The notes under the pieces are model-generated. The model ran no database searches. It saw nothing but the letters and a program-made list of their open reading frames with translations, and was not told the DNA's origin. A DNA stretch of 32,623 bases, taken from the NCBI GenBank assembly GCA_022701365.1, contig JAKUHH010000246.1, positions 1 to 32,623 on the forward strand. The letters are read 5' to 3'. Each line of letters begins with the position of its first letter. Position 1 is the stretch's first letter. This DNA is from Mycocentrospora acerina (taxonomy: Eukaryota; Ascomycota; Dothideomycetes; Pleosporales). This document shows, in pieces, positions 1 through 9,790 of the stretch. The position numbers and the translations under genes are program-made.

Positions 1-54
1 CTAACCCTAACCCTAACCCTAACCCTAACCCTAACCCTAACCCTAACCCTAACC
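1..54 (-). repeat. Telomere repeat array
   Basis: Nine perfect CTAACC hexamers, the complement of TTAGGG-type telomeric DNA, sit at the very start and stop abruptly at tattta. The window therefore begins at a real chromosome end, with the G-rich strand running outward on the minus strand. The array is short, probably because assembly truncated it. Confidence 0.97.
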
Positions 55-272
55 TATTTAAACCTTAAAACAGCTAGCTATTATTAGATAACAGAGTTGC
101 TAGCTCTGTCTATATCTAACTATAGTTATCTAGAAGTATAATATCTTCTTAATTAGCACAAAGCTAGATACGCAAATAAGGCAGAAGCGTGTCTGTCTTT
201 TAGGTTAGCTTGTTGCCTAGGCTAGCACGTGCAAGGGGCTGAAACCTTTATTGTAGATGCTGCAAACCTACT
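55..272. other. Telomere-adjacent AT-rich spacer
   Basis: AT-rich DNA with many TA dinucleotides and GCTAGC-like words. A small hairpin (ACAGAG, 7 nt loop, CTCTGT) lies near 92-110. I see no gene or recognisable element. Confidence 0.5.
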
Positions 273-789
273 AACGCTCCTCCTTTAGCAACTAACAAAG
301 TTCTAGATACTCCTTAAATGCTTTAACTTAATAGTAGCCTGCAATAAGCTCTGCCTTTGCTCTACTTATACTTACCTAACCTTTAAATAACAGCTACTTT
401 GCATCTCCCTCCTTAGCACCCTTAGCTGCAGCAGCAGCGGTCTAAGCCTAGCCCTCCTCTTCTAGGTAGTCTAGCATCTGCTGCACCTGCGTCTTAGAAC
501 AAGCAACCTGCAACTAATAGCTTCTGTCTTGCTAAAGAACGCCTGCCTTATTAAAGATCTAGCAGAGGCGACACTTATAAGCTTAGTTAATAGGTCTGTT
601 TACACTAATACTCTATTTAGAAGTAAGCGCATTAATTAGAAATCTAGCTGTTATAAGTAGGTACAGCGCAGCTTAACTGTAGATAGAGTCTGCTTCTCTA
701 ATTTCCTTAACAGCCGCATGTTGCCTTTTCCTAGTTTTAATTACAATATCTGCACCTTTGCGCTTTATTGCAGTCTTAATTTTGTTTAA
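273..789 (-). pseudogene. RIP-decayed ghost reading frame, family unknown
   Basis: Read on the minus strand from 789, one frame runs about 170 codons to 273. It is interrupted by roughly a dozen stops, which I read as TAA or TAG. Between stops the peptide is protein-like and charged, with stretches such as KTQVQQMLDYLEEEG, an alanine run, then KGAKEGDAK and SRAKAELIAGYY. A Cys pair (KCRLC) is visible near the middle. Changing the stops back to Gln or Trp gives sensible protein, as expected from CpA to TpA mutation. I do not recognise the family. It could be the C-terminal part of a telomere-linked gene or a transposon protein. It shares orientation with the other subtelomeric ghosts. Confidence 0.5.
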
Positions 790-969
790 GATAAAGGTTT
801 ACAAAGAGCAGTGTTTTTAAAGATGCAAGTTTATTATAGAGAAGCTAAAGGTTGCTAAACAAGTTATAAGCAGGTTAAGAGTTTATAAATCCTAGCACAG
901 ATATCTTGCTCCTAGGGGCAAGTAATGCCTAGACTTGTTAGCCCCTGCTAGCTCCCCCTGCTAGAGATA

Positions 970-1580
970 CCTAGCTTCTATTCCTTGCCTTTAGGGGCAG
1001 CTTCTGTTCCTTGCCCCTAGGACAGCTTCTGTTCTTTGCCCCTAGGGCAGCTTCTGTTCCTTACCCCTAGGACAGCTTCTGTTCCTTGCCCCTAGGACAG
1101 CTTCTGTTCCTTGCCCCTAGGACAGCTTCTGTTCCTTGCCCCTAGGGGTAAGTTCTGTTTTTGCCCCTAAGGCAGCTTCTGTTCCTTGCCCCTAGGGGCA
1201 AGTTCTGTTTTTGCCCCTAGGGGCAGCTTCTGTTCCTTGCCCCTAGGACAGCTTCTGTTCCTTGCCCCTAGGACAGCTTCTGCTCCTTGCCCCTAGGGCA
1301 GCTTCTGTTCCTTGCCCCTAGGGGCAGCTTCTGTTCCTTGCCCCTAGGGGCAAGTTCTGTTTTCGCCCCTAAGGGCAGCTTCTGTTCCTTGCCCCTAGGA
1401 CAGCTTCTGCTCCTTGCCCCTAGGGGCAGCTTCTGTTCCTTGCCCCTAGGACAGCTTCTGTTCCTTGCCCCTAGGGGCAAGTTCTGTTTTCGCCCCTAGG
1501 GGCAGCTTCTATTTCTTGCCCCTAGGGGCAAGTTTAGTTTTCGCCCCTGGGGGCAAGTTCTGTTTTCGCCCCTAAGGGCA
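970..1580. repeat. Subtelomeric minisatellite, ~24-26 bp unit, ~24 copies
   Basis: Some two dozen imperfect tandem copies of a unit built as GCTTCTGTTCCTTGCCCCTA followed by GGGGCA. Variants differ in the last bases (AGGACA, AGGGCA, AGGGGCA), and a second class starts AGTTCTGTTTT(C/T)GCCCCTA. The unit contains a palindrome, TTGCCCCTAGGGGCAA. Clustered GGGG and CCCC tracts on both strands could form hairpins or G-quadruplexes. It is far more GC-rich than its surroundings. Two 70-codon open frames cross it on opposite strands, but both are products of the repeat and not genes. Confidence 0.93.
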
Positions 1581-1582
1581 AC

Positions 1583-1592
1583 CTAACCCTAA
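1583..1592 (-). repeat. Interstitial telomere-like remnant
   Basis: CTAACCCTAA directly follows the last minisatellite unit on its inner side. It is about one and a half telomeric units in the same orientation as the terminal array, so it may mark an old chromosome end or a telomere repair junction. It is short enough to be chance. Confidence 0.4.
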
Positions 1593-1635
1593 GCCATCAG
1601 TACAGTTTAGGTGAATAGTATTCTAATCTAGGTAC

Positions 1636-2395
1636 TTATCTCTTAATAGTAGCACTAAAGAACTGTGCTTTAAAAGTAAAGAAAGTTTCTGTCTTGTTTA
1701 TATAGAGTTTATTAAAAGTAGCCTAGCTCTTAGCTCTCTTATTTTTTATAATAAAATAGAATTTAAGTAGGTTAATTATATTTTCTGCAATCTTAAAATA
1801 GTTAGATAAGGTATTAGATAGGTATTAGGGCTCTAGGTACTCCTTAGCTAGGCTAGAAGTATATCTCTAGACTAACGCTATGCAGGCGTGCTTACTCTAA
1901 TAGTAGTCTGCATTAATCTCTAATTAGTCCTAGATTAAGGCTTGCTATTAGTAAAAGGTTAAGTTATAACTATTATTAAAGACATTAATAGATAGTATTC
2001 TTTTAGATAGTTTTATGCATATAGTATTATTAATTAAAATCTTAGACTAGAACTTTAGAGGTTAAGGTTATTCTAAGAGAGTTAGTAGTAATTTAGTGCT
2101 AAGTAAGAGATAGTCTAGAGCAATTATAGCTTGCTATAGTTCCTAGATTTCTGCATAAAGCTAGTCTACTAGTTAAGCTAAGTCCTCCTTTTCTTAGTCT
2201 AAATCTAGTATAGGTTCTATACTAGTTTTTACTAGATTAAGGGATAAAGTAGGATTAGACACCTCTGCTGTTACCTTTAAGGTTAAGCCTTAAGTATATA
2301 CTAATCTTTAAGTTAGTTCTTTTAAACTTAGAGTAATAGTAGCAGATATTAGAGTTAGGTCTAATTTTGCTAAGTTTTTAATAGTCTCTAAGTTT
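1636..2395 (-). pseudogene. Ty3/gypsy-type gag relic (RIP-mutated)
   Basis: On the minus strand a frame from about 2395 to 1636 keeps the pattern of fungal gypsy gag proteins. The key stretch (about 1871-1933) reads, with stops replaced, as a DQLEINADYY segment then a tract ending ALVQRY. This is followed by a FKIAENIINLL segment and a FNKLYINKTETFFTFKAQF segment. These correspond to the family's KLEINADHY, FKTAEEML and EFRKLY...FxxFxxEF blocks. Stops are TAG and TAA. The relic lies just inside the LTR at 2640-2927 in the correct orientation, so LTR and gag are the 5' part of one element. It ends near the minisatellite, and I see no pol. The coding call rests on motif pattern by eye. Confidence 0.65.
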
Positions 2396-2639
2396 CTACT
2401 TTAGTGTAATCTTACACAGCTATTCTAAAGTAATCCTAATACAGTAGTTTAGGAAGTCCTAAACCTAAAAGCTTTAGTTATTAAGAGATTATAGAGATTC
2501 TAGCTATAATAAAATAGTAGATATAATAGTATAGTCTAAATTAGTCCTAAATTAGATAGGGCTTAGATATAATCTAAGCAAAACAAGTAGTAATATTATT
2601 TAAAGGCTATTACTAGCTAAGACAAGTTTTTCTGTATAA

Positions 2640-2927
2640 TGTAACAACACAGGTTATAAGAGAGTAATCTAGATAGGGTCTAAAGTGTCTACTACTAGGC
2701 ATATAGGAGTGCTAGGACTAGAGGCTATACTAAAGATACTATTCTCTACACTTATAGGTCTTATATAAAAGGATACAGAAAAACTACTCTACAAAGCTAT
2801 ACAGACTGCCCCCCTTATATATACCTTCCTAGGGTTATTATCTAAGGTGAGTACAAATCAGGTAGCTATCAGATAGGTGTCAGTTGACTCAGGGGTAATA
2901 ATATAATGTGACGTTGTGAACGTTACA
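2640..2927 (-). mobile_element. LTR of a Ty3/gypsy-like element (5' LTR)
   Basis: A 288 bp segment bounded by TGTAAC and GTTACA. On the minus strand it starts TGTAACGTTCACAACGTCAC and ends GTGTTGTTACA. It aligns by eye along its full length with the segment at 11484-11770, in inverted orientation. The gag relic follows it on the minus strand, which makes it the element's 5' LTR. I found no matching 5 bp target duplication (tataa versus ttagt). Confidence 0.75.
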
Positions 2928-3257
2928 TTAGTACTGTGTGCTAGCAAACTACTTATTATATATACTAATACTAATAAATGCTCTTAGAACATTTACATTA
3001 CCTTTTTATACTTTCTTACTGTGCTAGCCTTCTATACTATACCTAATCTACCNGAGTACAAATCAGGTAGCTATCAGATAGGTGTCAGTTGACTCAGGGG
3101 TAATAATATAATGTGACGTTGTGAACGTTACATTAGTACTGTGTGCTAGCAAACTACTTATTATATATACTAATACTAATAAATGCTCTTAGAACATTTA
3201 CATTACCTTTTTATACTTTCTTACTGTGCTAGCCTTCTATACTATACCTAATCTACC
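2849..3257. other. 204 bp exact duplication flanking a single N (probable assembly seam)
   Basis: Bases 2849-3052 and 3054-3257 are identical over 204 bp, separated only by the N at 3053. The repeated block holds 79 bp of the LTR plus 125 bp of flank. A perfect tandem copy in otherwise decayed DNA, joined by one N, is what an unmerged contig overlap looks like. The true sequence probably has one copy. Confidence 0.85.
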
Positions 3258-6200
3258 TAGAATAGATAGATTAGTTACCTATATATTAATAAATGCAGCT
3301 TGCAACTTTTTCTTATAAATAACATGCCTAGCTAACTACTGCTTTTTATCTACACTCTTAAAAGTATTATGCTTATACTGTAAAAAGTTCTAATTAAGTT
3401 TTATCTTAGCTAGATTATCTACTAAATTATTATAATTAATAAGTAGCAATAAGGTAGCACTAACTGCAAGCTAGCTATCTTTATCTATATCTAACTTTAA
3501 TAACTCTTATTATAACTCTATCTGTGCTATCTCTACTAATTTGTAAATTATAGACTACAAACTAGGCATTATAAACTAGATATATCTATATAGCAATATA
3601 TCTCCTATCTACTAAATTATACTGTCTGTATTAGTGTTAAACTAGATCTTTATCCTGTAAGTGTGTAACTATAATAACTAGTTAATTAGGCTTAGTATCT
3701 TACTATAATAAGTAAGCATTATAAATCTATTAGCTATTTCTTAGACTAAATTAAAATAGCCTAAAGCTAAGTCCTCTGCATCCTCTTTAATAAACCTGTC
3801 TTTTTCTATAATTTCTGCTACACGCTCTTTTTGCCTCTTTACAGTGCTGTATAACACTAATATTCTTGCAACAGTAATAATAGCTAAAATAGTAGGTGTG
3901 TATACTAATAGGTCCTTCTAACTATAATCTGTGTCTACGCCTAGCACTGCAGCAGCACTAACTAATACGCTCTTGTACTTATTATCTTTTAATAGATAAT
4001 TTAACATTAAAATTAAAAATGCTAAAATATAGCCCTTTAGCTTTTCTTCCTTATCTTTGCTTAAATCCTCTTTACTATCTATATTCTTATCCTCTTCTTC
4101 TTTGCAAACTAAATCTTTATCTCTCTTATCTATATTATTGCCTATAATCTGTTTAATTTTCTACAACTATTTTATTTGCCCTCTAGTTAGTTAGTACTGT
4201 AGTCTTTTTCCTCTTATCTCTTTCTTAGAATTATTATCCTTAATATCCTCCTTCTCTGTAACTTGTTGTCTAACTTTATCTAACTTATGCATCTGCTAAA
4301 TATACTAGATAACTAGTAACTAATAGTAGCTGTACTTAGTTATAGTCTTGCCTATCTAGCGTGTATTAAATAGCTTCTTATTACTATTACTACCTACTTC
4401 TTAGCAGTTAATATAGTTTATAGCTAGAAAGCTAACTACTTTAGCACACAACACTTGCTAAGCCCTCTAAATTACTATCTCTACTGCCTAATATACCTTA
4501 GCTAATGCCCTCTTGTTTCTCTTTAGCTTCTAGATTAATGCTAGCAGCTACTTACAGTCTAAACTACCTAAATACTAGGCCTAGCTAGTTCTGCTTAGCT
4601 ATGCATATGTAACATACTAGTTGCTATCTAGCTTTATCTTGTTATTTATACATTTTTTAGCCTAGTCTAATACTTCTATAGTCTCTTTAAATGTTGCCTA
4701 CAGCTGCTGCTTTATAGATAAGTCCTCTATGTCTACCTTTATATCTTCTTCTTCTATTTCTTCTGCCTTACTTAAATTAGTAACCTTCCTTGCACTTACT
4801 TTAAAAAGTTATCTTAGTCTCTTTATGCAATTAAACTTCTAATATACTACATTACTTATTTATATTCTCTCTGCTTTGCTTTGCTATTTTTATAGAAGCC
4901 TACCTTTTTTTTATAAGTTCTTCTAACTATAGTACTTACAGTAATACTTTTATATATCTTTAGTACACTAAAGAATCTATCTGCACAGTAAGCTGCTATT
5001 AGCTTTAGTAGCTGCACACTTTAATCTAGTATACTAAATTATTAAGTATAGCATAGGCTTAGACTTAGGCAACAGGTATATAACCTTATCTTCTCTCTCT
5101 GCTAATCTATCTATATTGTGTATAACTTAATAAATTGCCTTACGTACCTTCGCTATTAAGTATATATAATAAGCATTTAAATAGACTTTAAAGCAGGACT
5201 TTTCTATACTAAAGTTATAATCTTTATAAATTGCAATGCAGTATTAAGGTATAAAAATAAAAATAAGTTATAAACTAATCTATAACTGTATAAGGCAGTA
5301 ATAATACTTAAAGAGTAAAGTATACTAGTTAGATTTATAAACTAGTTAATACTATCTTACCTTTTTTATATAGATAAAAAAGAGGAAACCTTAAAGCTAA
5401 GATATTTTAGGCTATTAGTGTTAAAAAGTACTAATATAAAGATAAGAACTTTAAAAGGTCCTAAGTTTTATTTCTTATACTATGCATTAAAGCACTTAGA
5501 TAAATTTTAAAATATCTAAAGAATATATTTTATAGAACAGCAAGTTCTGCACATTTTTTATACCTAAGTTTTTATATTAAACTAGAAAACTAGTAAATCT
5601 AATTTAAAACAAGATTTTAAATTAGATAAGCTATTCCTGCAACATTTTTTTGTTAGCAAAAGTAAATCAGATATAGTAAATCCGTTCATCCTATTACTGT
5701 TAGAGATATTTAGGTTAAATTTACTTGCACAGTTACTGTGCTTAGTCAGAGTATATAGTACACTTAGGCTAAGTAACTTTAAGATAGTTATATAGTGCAA
5801 CAGGCAAAGTGTATTTAAGGATAATTAGCTGCCCTACCTATAGAAGCACTAACATATACAGTATGTAATTATAAGGTTTATAGAAATACAGCTCTATAGG
5901 ATAAATTCCTAATACACTAGAGAAGTGTATAATAGCACTGCAATTTATGTTCTTATCCTGTAAGAGGTCTGTCTAGAATATTACAAGAAGCTAGAAAAGG
6001 CTTTTATAGATAGTATCTAGTAATAGCTAAAGCAGAACACTACTATTAGCTTATTTACTTACTATAGAAAAAATTTCCTAGATGTAGTTTATTATAGATA
6101 CTTAAGCTGTAATTAAGTAAAGCCTTAATATTTTGCTTATAAGCTCCTTTATATTTTATAATAAAGCTAAAATCCTAAATATATAGCAGAGAAACTGCTT

Positions 6201-6890
6201 ATAGATAGCATAGTATTTTTGCTTAGTCTGTTTATGTTAGAGAAGCTTAAATAGAAAGGCAAGAAAAAAAGACGTCTAGCTCTGCAACTAGTAATAAAGG
6301 ACGCATAAGGTTTACTTAAAGGTTATTTTACATTACTAGAAGACAATCTTACTAGTTTTAATAATCTTTTAAATAACCTGTTTAGACTCTGCTAGGCTTA
6401 CATATTTAAAGCTATTCTAGAGACCTAGATTAAGACTTACTAATGTAGTTGCAGATAGAAGTGCAGCAGCTGCAATAATAAGTTGAATATGCTTATTAGC
6501 AAACTATGTTAGCTACTTGCAGCTTTAAAGCTATTTAGTATTTTTATTATATTTTAGCTCTTTATCTAAAGCTATTAGAATGCTTTGCTCTTTTAGCAAG
6601 CACTGCTCTTCTTTAGCCTCTATATATATTAAGTCTTCCTCTTTACTTATAGAGTGCAGATATTACTAAGGCACTTATTAGTCTAATAAGCTCTGTTTAG
6701 TTACAATTAAATATTTAAATAAGTAATTTGTCTAACTCTGTAAAAAATATTTAAATTTAGATTATTCTTGCAAGTAATTAGAGGCAGTAATGTTGTGTTT
6801 TTCCTTTACATGCTTTCTGATATTATCTTAATTTATTATCTTAAACATTAAGCAAAAAGGACAATAGAATCCTAGAGCAGGTAATGCAAG
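3258..6890 (-). pseudogene. RIP-decayed OrsD/DUF3505-like telomere-associated gene
   Basis: From about 6541 down to 3260 a single minus-strand frame runs about 1,090 codons with no frameshift, broken only by stops that are nearly all TAG or TAA. With Trp or Gln in their place the protein resembles the fungal OrsD/DUF3505 family that accompanies telomere-linked helicases. Visible parts in order: a C2H2-like start in another frame (about 6740-6890); a WLxxCKWL block (about 6500-6545); an LCYIFR segment (near 6150); a VLGIYPIEL...YNYIL...ILKYTLP block (about 5800-5960); a Lys/Glu-rich linker (about 4100-4800); then VSAAAVLGV...YTPTILAIITVAR (near 3960) and LHTYRIKIWFNTNT...WIGDILLYRYIQF (about 3567-3650). 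The last two match the family's LAVLG...YTPILS and LRTYGxKIHYNTT...WVGxxLLYKxIQFSM. I see no helicase motifs. A one-base shift or an intron lies near 6650. Confidence 0.6.
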
Positions 6891-7389
6891 GTAAGAGAGT
6901 AGCATAGATATATTATTGCGTAGTTTTAGATTATAGAAGCTTTGCGCAGCAGGCAAGCTGTTAAATTGTGCTATAGTTATACACTGCAATCTATAAGAAA
7001 CCTTATAATAAGTGCACAGATAATTACTAAGGTTCTTAAAAGGTACAGCAATCTAGCATAATATGCAGATAATTACTTTTTTACTTATAATAAAAGTAAG
7101 GAAATCTAAAACAACTAGTTTAAATTCTATAGCAGACTTAGATAATTAGATATACTGTAATAATTAGTAACACTTATAGACATGCTAGAAATAGACTTAG
7201 GTGTTAATACTATCTAATTCTTAACTATTTTTGCGCAGTTAGAACAACGCCTGTTAGGAACAAGGTAAGTAAGTAAGATATACAGAGTAAGAACTGCTAA
7301 ACTATGTTTGTTGTGTACATAAATATAACAAAGTTAGGTTACTAGTAAAGATTTAAATATTAACGCTAGACTAAAAGCATGCGTTTAAG

Positions 7390-8785
7390 GGGGTAGCTTT
7401 GCGCTATGCTACTTTAAGAAGGATCATATGCTGTTCCACGTAGCATCATATACTAGGCCTAGATAGCTACTGTTGTTTCACCTGCGTATATAACGTCTCT
7501 AGGAGTAGCTCTCTCTGTCTCTACCTAACTAAAGCTGGTAGTGTTGCAGACGTGTATATTTAAGCCTAGGTCTAGGATCCATTAATTAACAATTGGTAGA
7601 GCCTTGTGCTCTCCTAGATGTGGCATTGTGGCTAAGAAGGACTAATAAGTTGCAAAGCTCTGGCCTAGGTGACTAGGCTGCTTGCTGTTGTTAAAGCTAA
7701 GAGGCTCCTAAGTAGCTAGCAAGAGCGTCTTGCTATTTCTAGTAAGGTTTCTTTCTATCTTCTTAACACGCTCTTTATCTTTTAGAGCTTTAGTAACACG
7801 CTCTAGTCTCTCTTTCTCTAGCTAGAAGCTTTTTGGCTAGTCTGAGATAAGATAGAAGCACTTAGAATAGTAGTGCTTGTCTCTACACACACACGTTAGT
7901 GTTGGCTATTTGCTAGTAGATTGCTCCTAGCCTTAGCCACAAGATTAGCTTTAACTTAAGCCTTGAGCTTAAGCCTTGTAGTAGCTAGGTGCTAAGGCTA
8001 GAGTTGTAAACGTTCCTAGTAACGTAGTACTAGCCTGCATAGTGCGTCAGTAGTAGGTTCTGAATTAAGACATATAATCTGCAAGAGGTTTAATAGTATC
8101 TACTTCCCCTAAGATCTCCTTTTCTATTAAGCCTTAGTAAGTAGCTGCAGCCTATTCTAGTACTATGCTTCTTACTATAGTTAGAAAGTTATCTTATGCT
8201 TAATAGCCTGTAGTTTTAGGTAGTTTAGCCTGCCTATATTAGTTAATAATATTAATCTAGTTATCTAACTAGTGTTTAACTTCTCTGCTTTAAGGCTTCT
8301 CTTGCAGTGCTCTATACTTAATAATAAGCTTTTAAGCTTATGTAGCAGTAGTAGGTGCTAGCTGCTGCTTTAAGGCTATTAGCCTGCTGTGTAGGTCCTC
8401 TATAGTAGAGATAAGATAGAGATAGCATGTAGCAATTATGCTGCTAATCTCTATTATTAGTTTACCCTCCCTGCATTTTAGTTTAGTGTACTCTGCCTGC
8501 TTTTGCATCTAGTTATAGAGCAGCTTAATATAGAGCGCCTGCTCTGCTATAGATAGGTTACTAATAGACATTACATCTAGTTTTACCTATTGTGCAATAG
8601 GTTTCTAAGGGGCTCTAAGGATAGGTAGTTTGTCCTTAGGTTGTGTAATATTGCAGTACTCCTATATACTGTCTACTACAGCTCTTTCTTGCTGTAGTTA
8701 GTACCATGCTTCTTAGTCTGCTGGTTTGTCTAGGATAACAGTTACTCAAGCAACTGCTAAGTCACTGCGGAGTGTTATATTGGTA
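7390..8785 (-). pseudogene. Ty1/copia gag-protease relic (RIP-mutated)
   Basis: A minus-strand frame runs from about 8785 to 7390 without frameshift. It shows a gag body (LDKPADWEAWYQ near the start; HWLDNWINIINQYRQAKLP mid-gag, with Trp for TAG). A CCHC knuckle of fungal copia type follows at 7858-7893 (C-V-C-R-D-K-H-x4-C), then a Lys/Glu-rich spacer. The retroviral-type protease begins WILDLG at 7564-7581 followed by HVCN, where the family has WILDSG...HVCN. The active-site Ser codon has become Leu. The frame ends after a PLKRML block typical of the region before integrase, so integrase and RT are missing. I noted only two TGA stops; the rest are TAG or TAA. Confidence 0.8.
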
Positions 8786-8799
8786 GTAGTGGTAGACTG

Positions 8800-8912
8800 C
8801 TGTTGCTTCAAGCTGCTGTTGCTGTTGTTGCTACAGTCTCACACACAATAGATTGATTAGTGCTGATCAATAGATAGATTGATCAATAGATTGATCAATA
8901 GATAGATAGATG
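8800..8912. repeat. Simple-sequence tracts (GTT/GCT triplets, GATCAATAGATT)
   Basis: A GCT/GTT triplet run (about 8800-8832) would read as Gln/Asn-type codons on the minus strand near the copia gag start. Next comes a degenerate repeat of GATCAATAGATT and GATA units (about 8848-8912). This is ordinary low-complexity sequence by inspection. Confidence 0.7.
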
Positions 8913-9048
8913 GCTGTTGCTAGATGTTGCTAGCAGCTATAGAAAAGATAGAAAAAGATAGACAAGTTTTGTTAATTGCTAAAGCAATCTGGGCTTATAA
9001 CTGTGAGTAAACAATTAGGAGGAACTTGTTTTTTATTATTAGGAGTAT

Positions 9049-9119
9049 AGGACTCAGAGACTATATAAGAGTTGAGTCCTCACGTGCGAGCACACGTGCT
9101 TGCACACGTGCGCTCACGA
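9049..9119. promoter_or_regulatory. Palindromic CACGTG cluster with TATA-like hairpin
   Basis: Three CACGTG hexamers (the E-box core) occur within about 30 bp (9081-9110). They sit inside a longer near-palindrome, GAGCACACGTGC against GCACACGTGCGCTC. Just before it, AGGACTCA (9049-9056) and TGAGTCCT (9073-9080) are perfect inverted arms around a TATATAAG core. The block lies upstream of the copia gag relic in that relic's direction. It may be part of the element's LTR or promoter, or an independent control site. Function is inferred only. Confidence 0.35.
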
Positions 9120-9120
9120 G

Positions 9121-9355
9121 TGTAGGCTGACACAATACTTATTTCAGCACAATTTAAACCCCAAATTGCGTCTTAAATTGGTTAGGCCTAACATCTCGCC
9201 TTATATCAGGTAGGCTCTAGTAAAGAGAGATTAGTCTAGGTAGAGAAAACAGCGCCTTATAGACTAAAATCTGCATAGGTATTGTTGTATTTAATCTAGC
9301 TAGTTAGATAGATTAATACAATATAAATAAAGAAAAAAAAACATGTAGGCTGACA
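9121..9355 (+). mobile_element. A-tailed short insertion with 12 bp target duplication
   Basis: The 12-mer TGTAGGCTGACA occurs at 9121-9132 and 9344-9355. Between the copies lies a 211 bp sequence ending in an A-rich tail (AAAGAAAAAAAAACA). An A tail flush against a direct repeat is the signature of target-primed insertion, as for a SINE or a 5'-truncated LINE. A related copy lies in reverse at about 17922-18085. I could not find clear pol III A and B boxes, which RIP may have erased. Alternative: TGTCAGCCTACA on the minus strand could be the start of an LTR. Confidence 0.55.
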
Positions 9356-9790
9356 GGTTCCGTTTTTGTACTATGCATGTATTTTTAGCATTATTGCGCT
9401 TAAGCTTGTTCATTAGCAAATTATTTGCAATAAAGTAAGTTGACGTTTTAGTCAGTCAGTTGCTTACTTTACTATTTACACTAGTCGTGTCATTGCGTGC
9501 AGCGATAACTAAGAGATCTTGATCAGCACAGAAGGATTCACGTACTTCATCAGTCATCCGGCCAAATCAGTCATCCGGTCAAATCAGTCATCCGGTTAAA
9601 TCAGTCATCCGGTCAAATCAGTCATCCTGCCAAATCAGTCATCCAGTCAGCCCCACCAAACCAATCTCAAACGGTGGCGGAGCAACCTACCCCAGCACAA
9701 CGTGACAATCTTCTCAGACAGATCAGAGCGAAGAGTAGAGGGGGACAAGAGATTTACCTAGCGCATTGTTGCGTACTAAAGGGGGGCGAA
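9356..9790. other. GC-richer island without RIP signature
   Basis: This stretch lacks the TA-rich look of both flanks and holds the 17 bp tandem array. After the array, one plus-strand frame stays open to the TAA ending at 9799 and reads through AEQPTPAQRDNLLRQIRAK and GGQEIYLAH. It has no ATG and is closed upstream by a TAA at 9506. It may be an exon fragment or a chance frame; I assign no function. Confidence 0.4.
9551..9652. repeat. 17 bp tandem repeat, six copies
   Basis: Six head-to-tail copies of CAGTCATCCGGYCAAAT, with variants at positions 10-13 and a degenerate last copy. A 17 bp period shifts the frame by two bases per copy, so three copies restore it. On the plus strand the array is open in the frame continuing to 9799, giving a repeating Q-S-S-G-Q-I-S-H-P-V-K-S-V-I pattern. 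Confidence 0.95.

Noticed and set aside
1268..1499. Two overlapping 70-codon frames on opposite strands
   Set aside because: They lie wholly in the minisatellite and encode its repeat (PRGKEQKLPLGA and its antisense); they are by-products of the array.
5582..5800. 72-codon minus frame
   Set aside because: It lies inside the OrsD-like ghost in a different phase from the family-like frame; a shadow.
9551..9652. Possible CRISPR-like array
   Set aside because: The 17 bp units are directly adjacent with no spacers, and the organism is a fungus.
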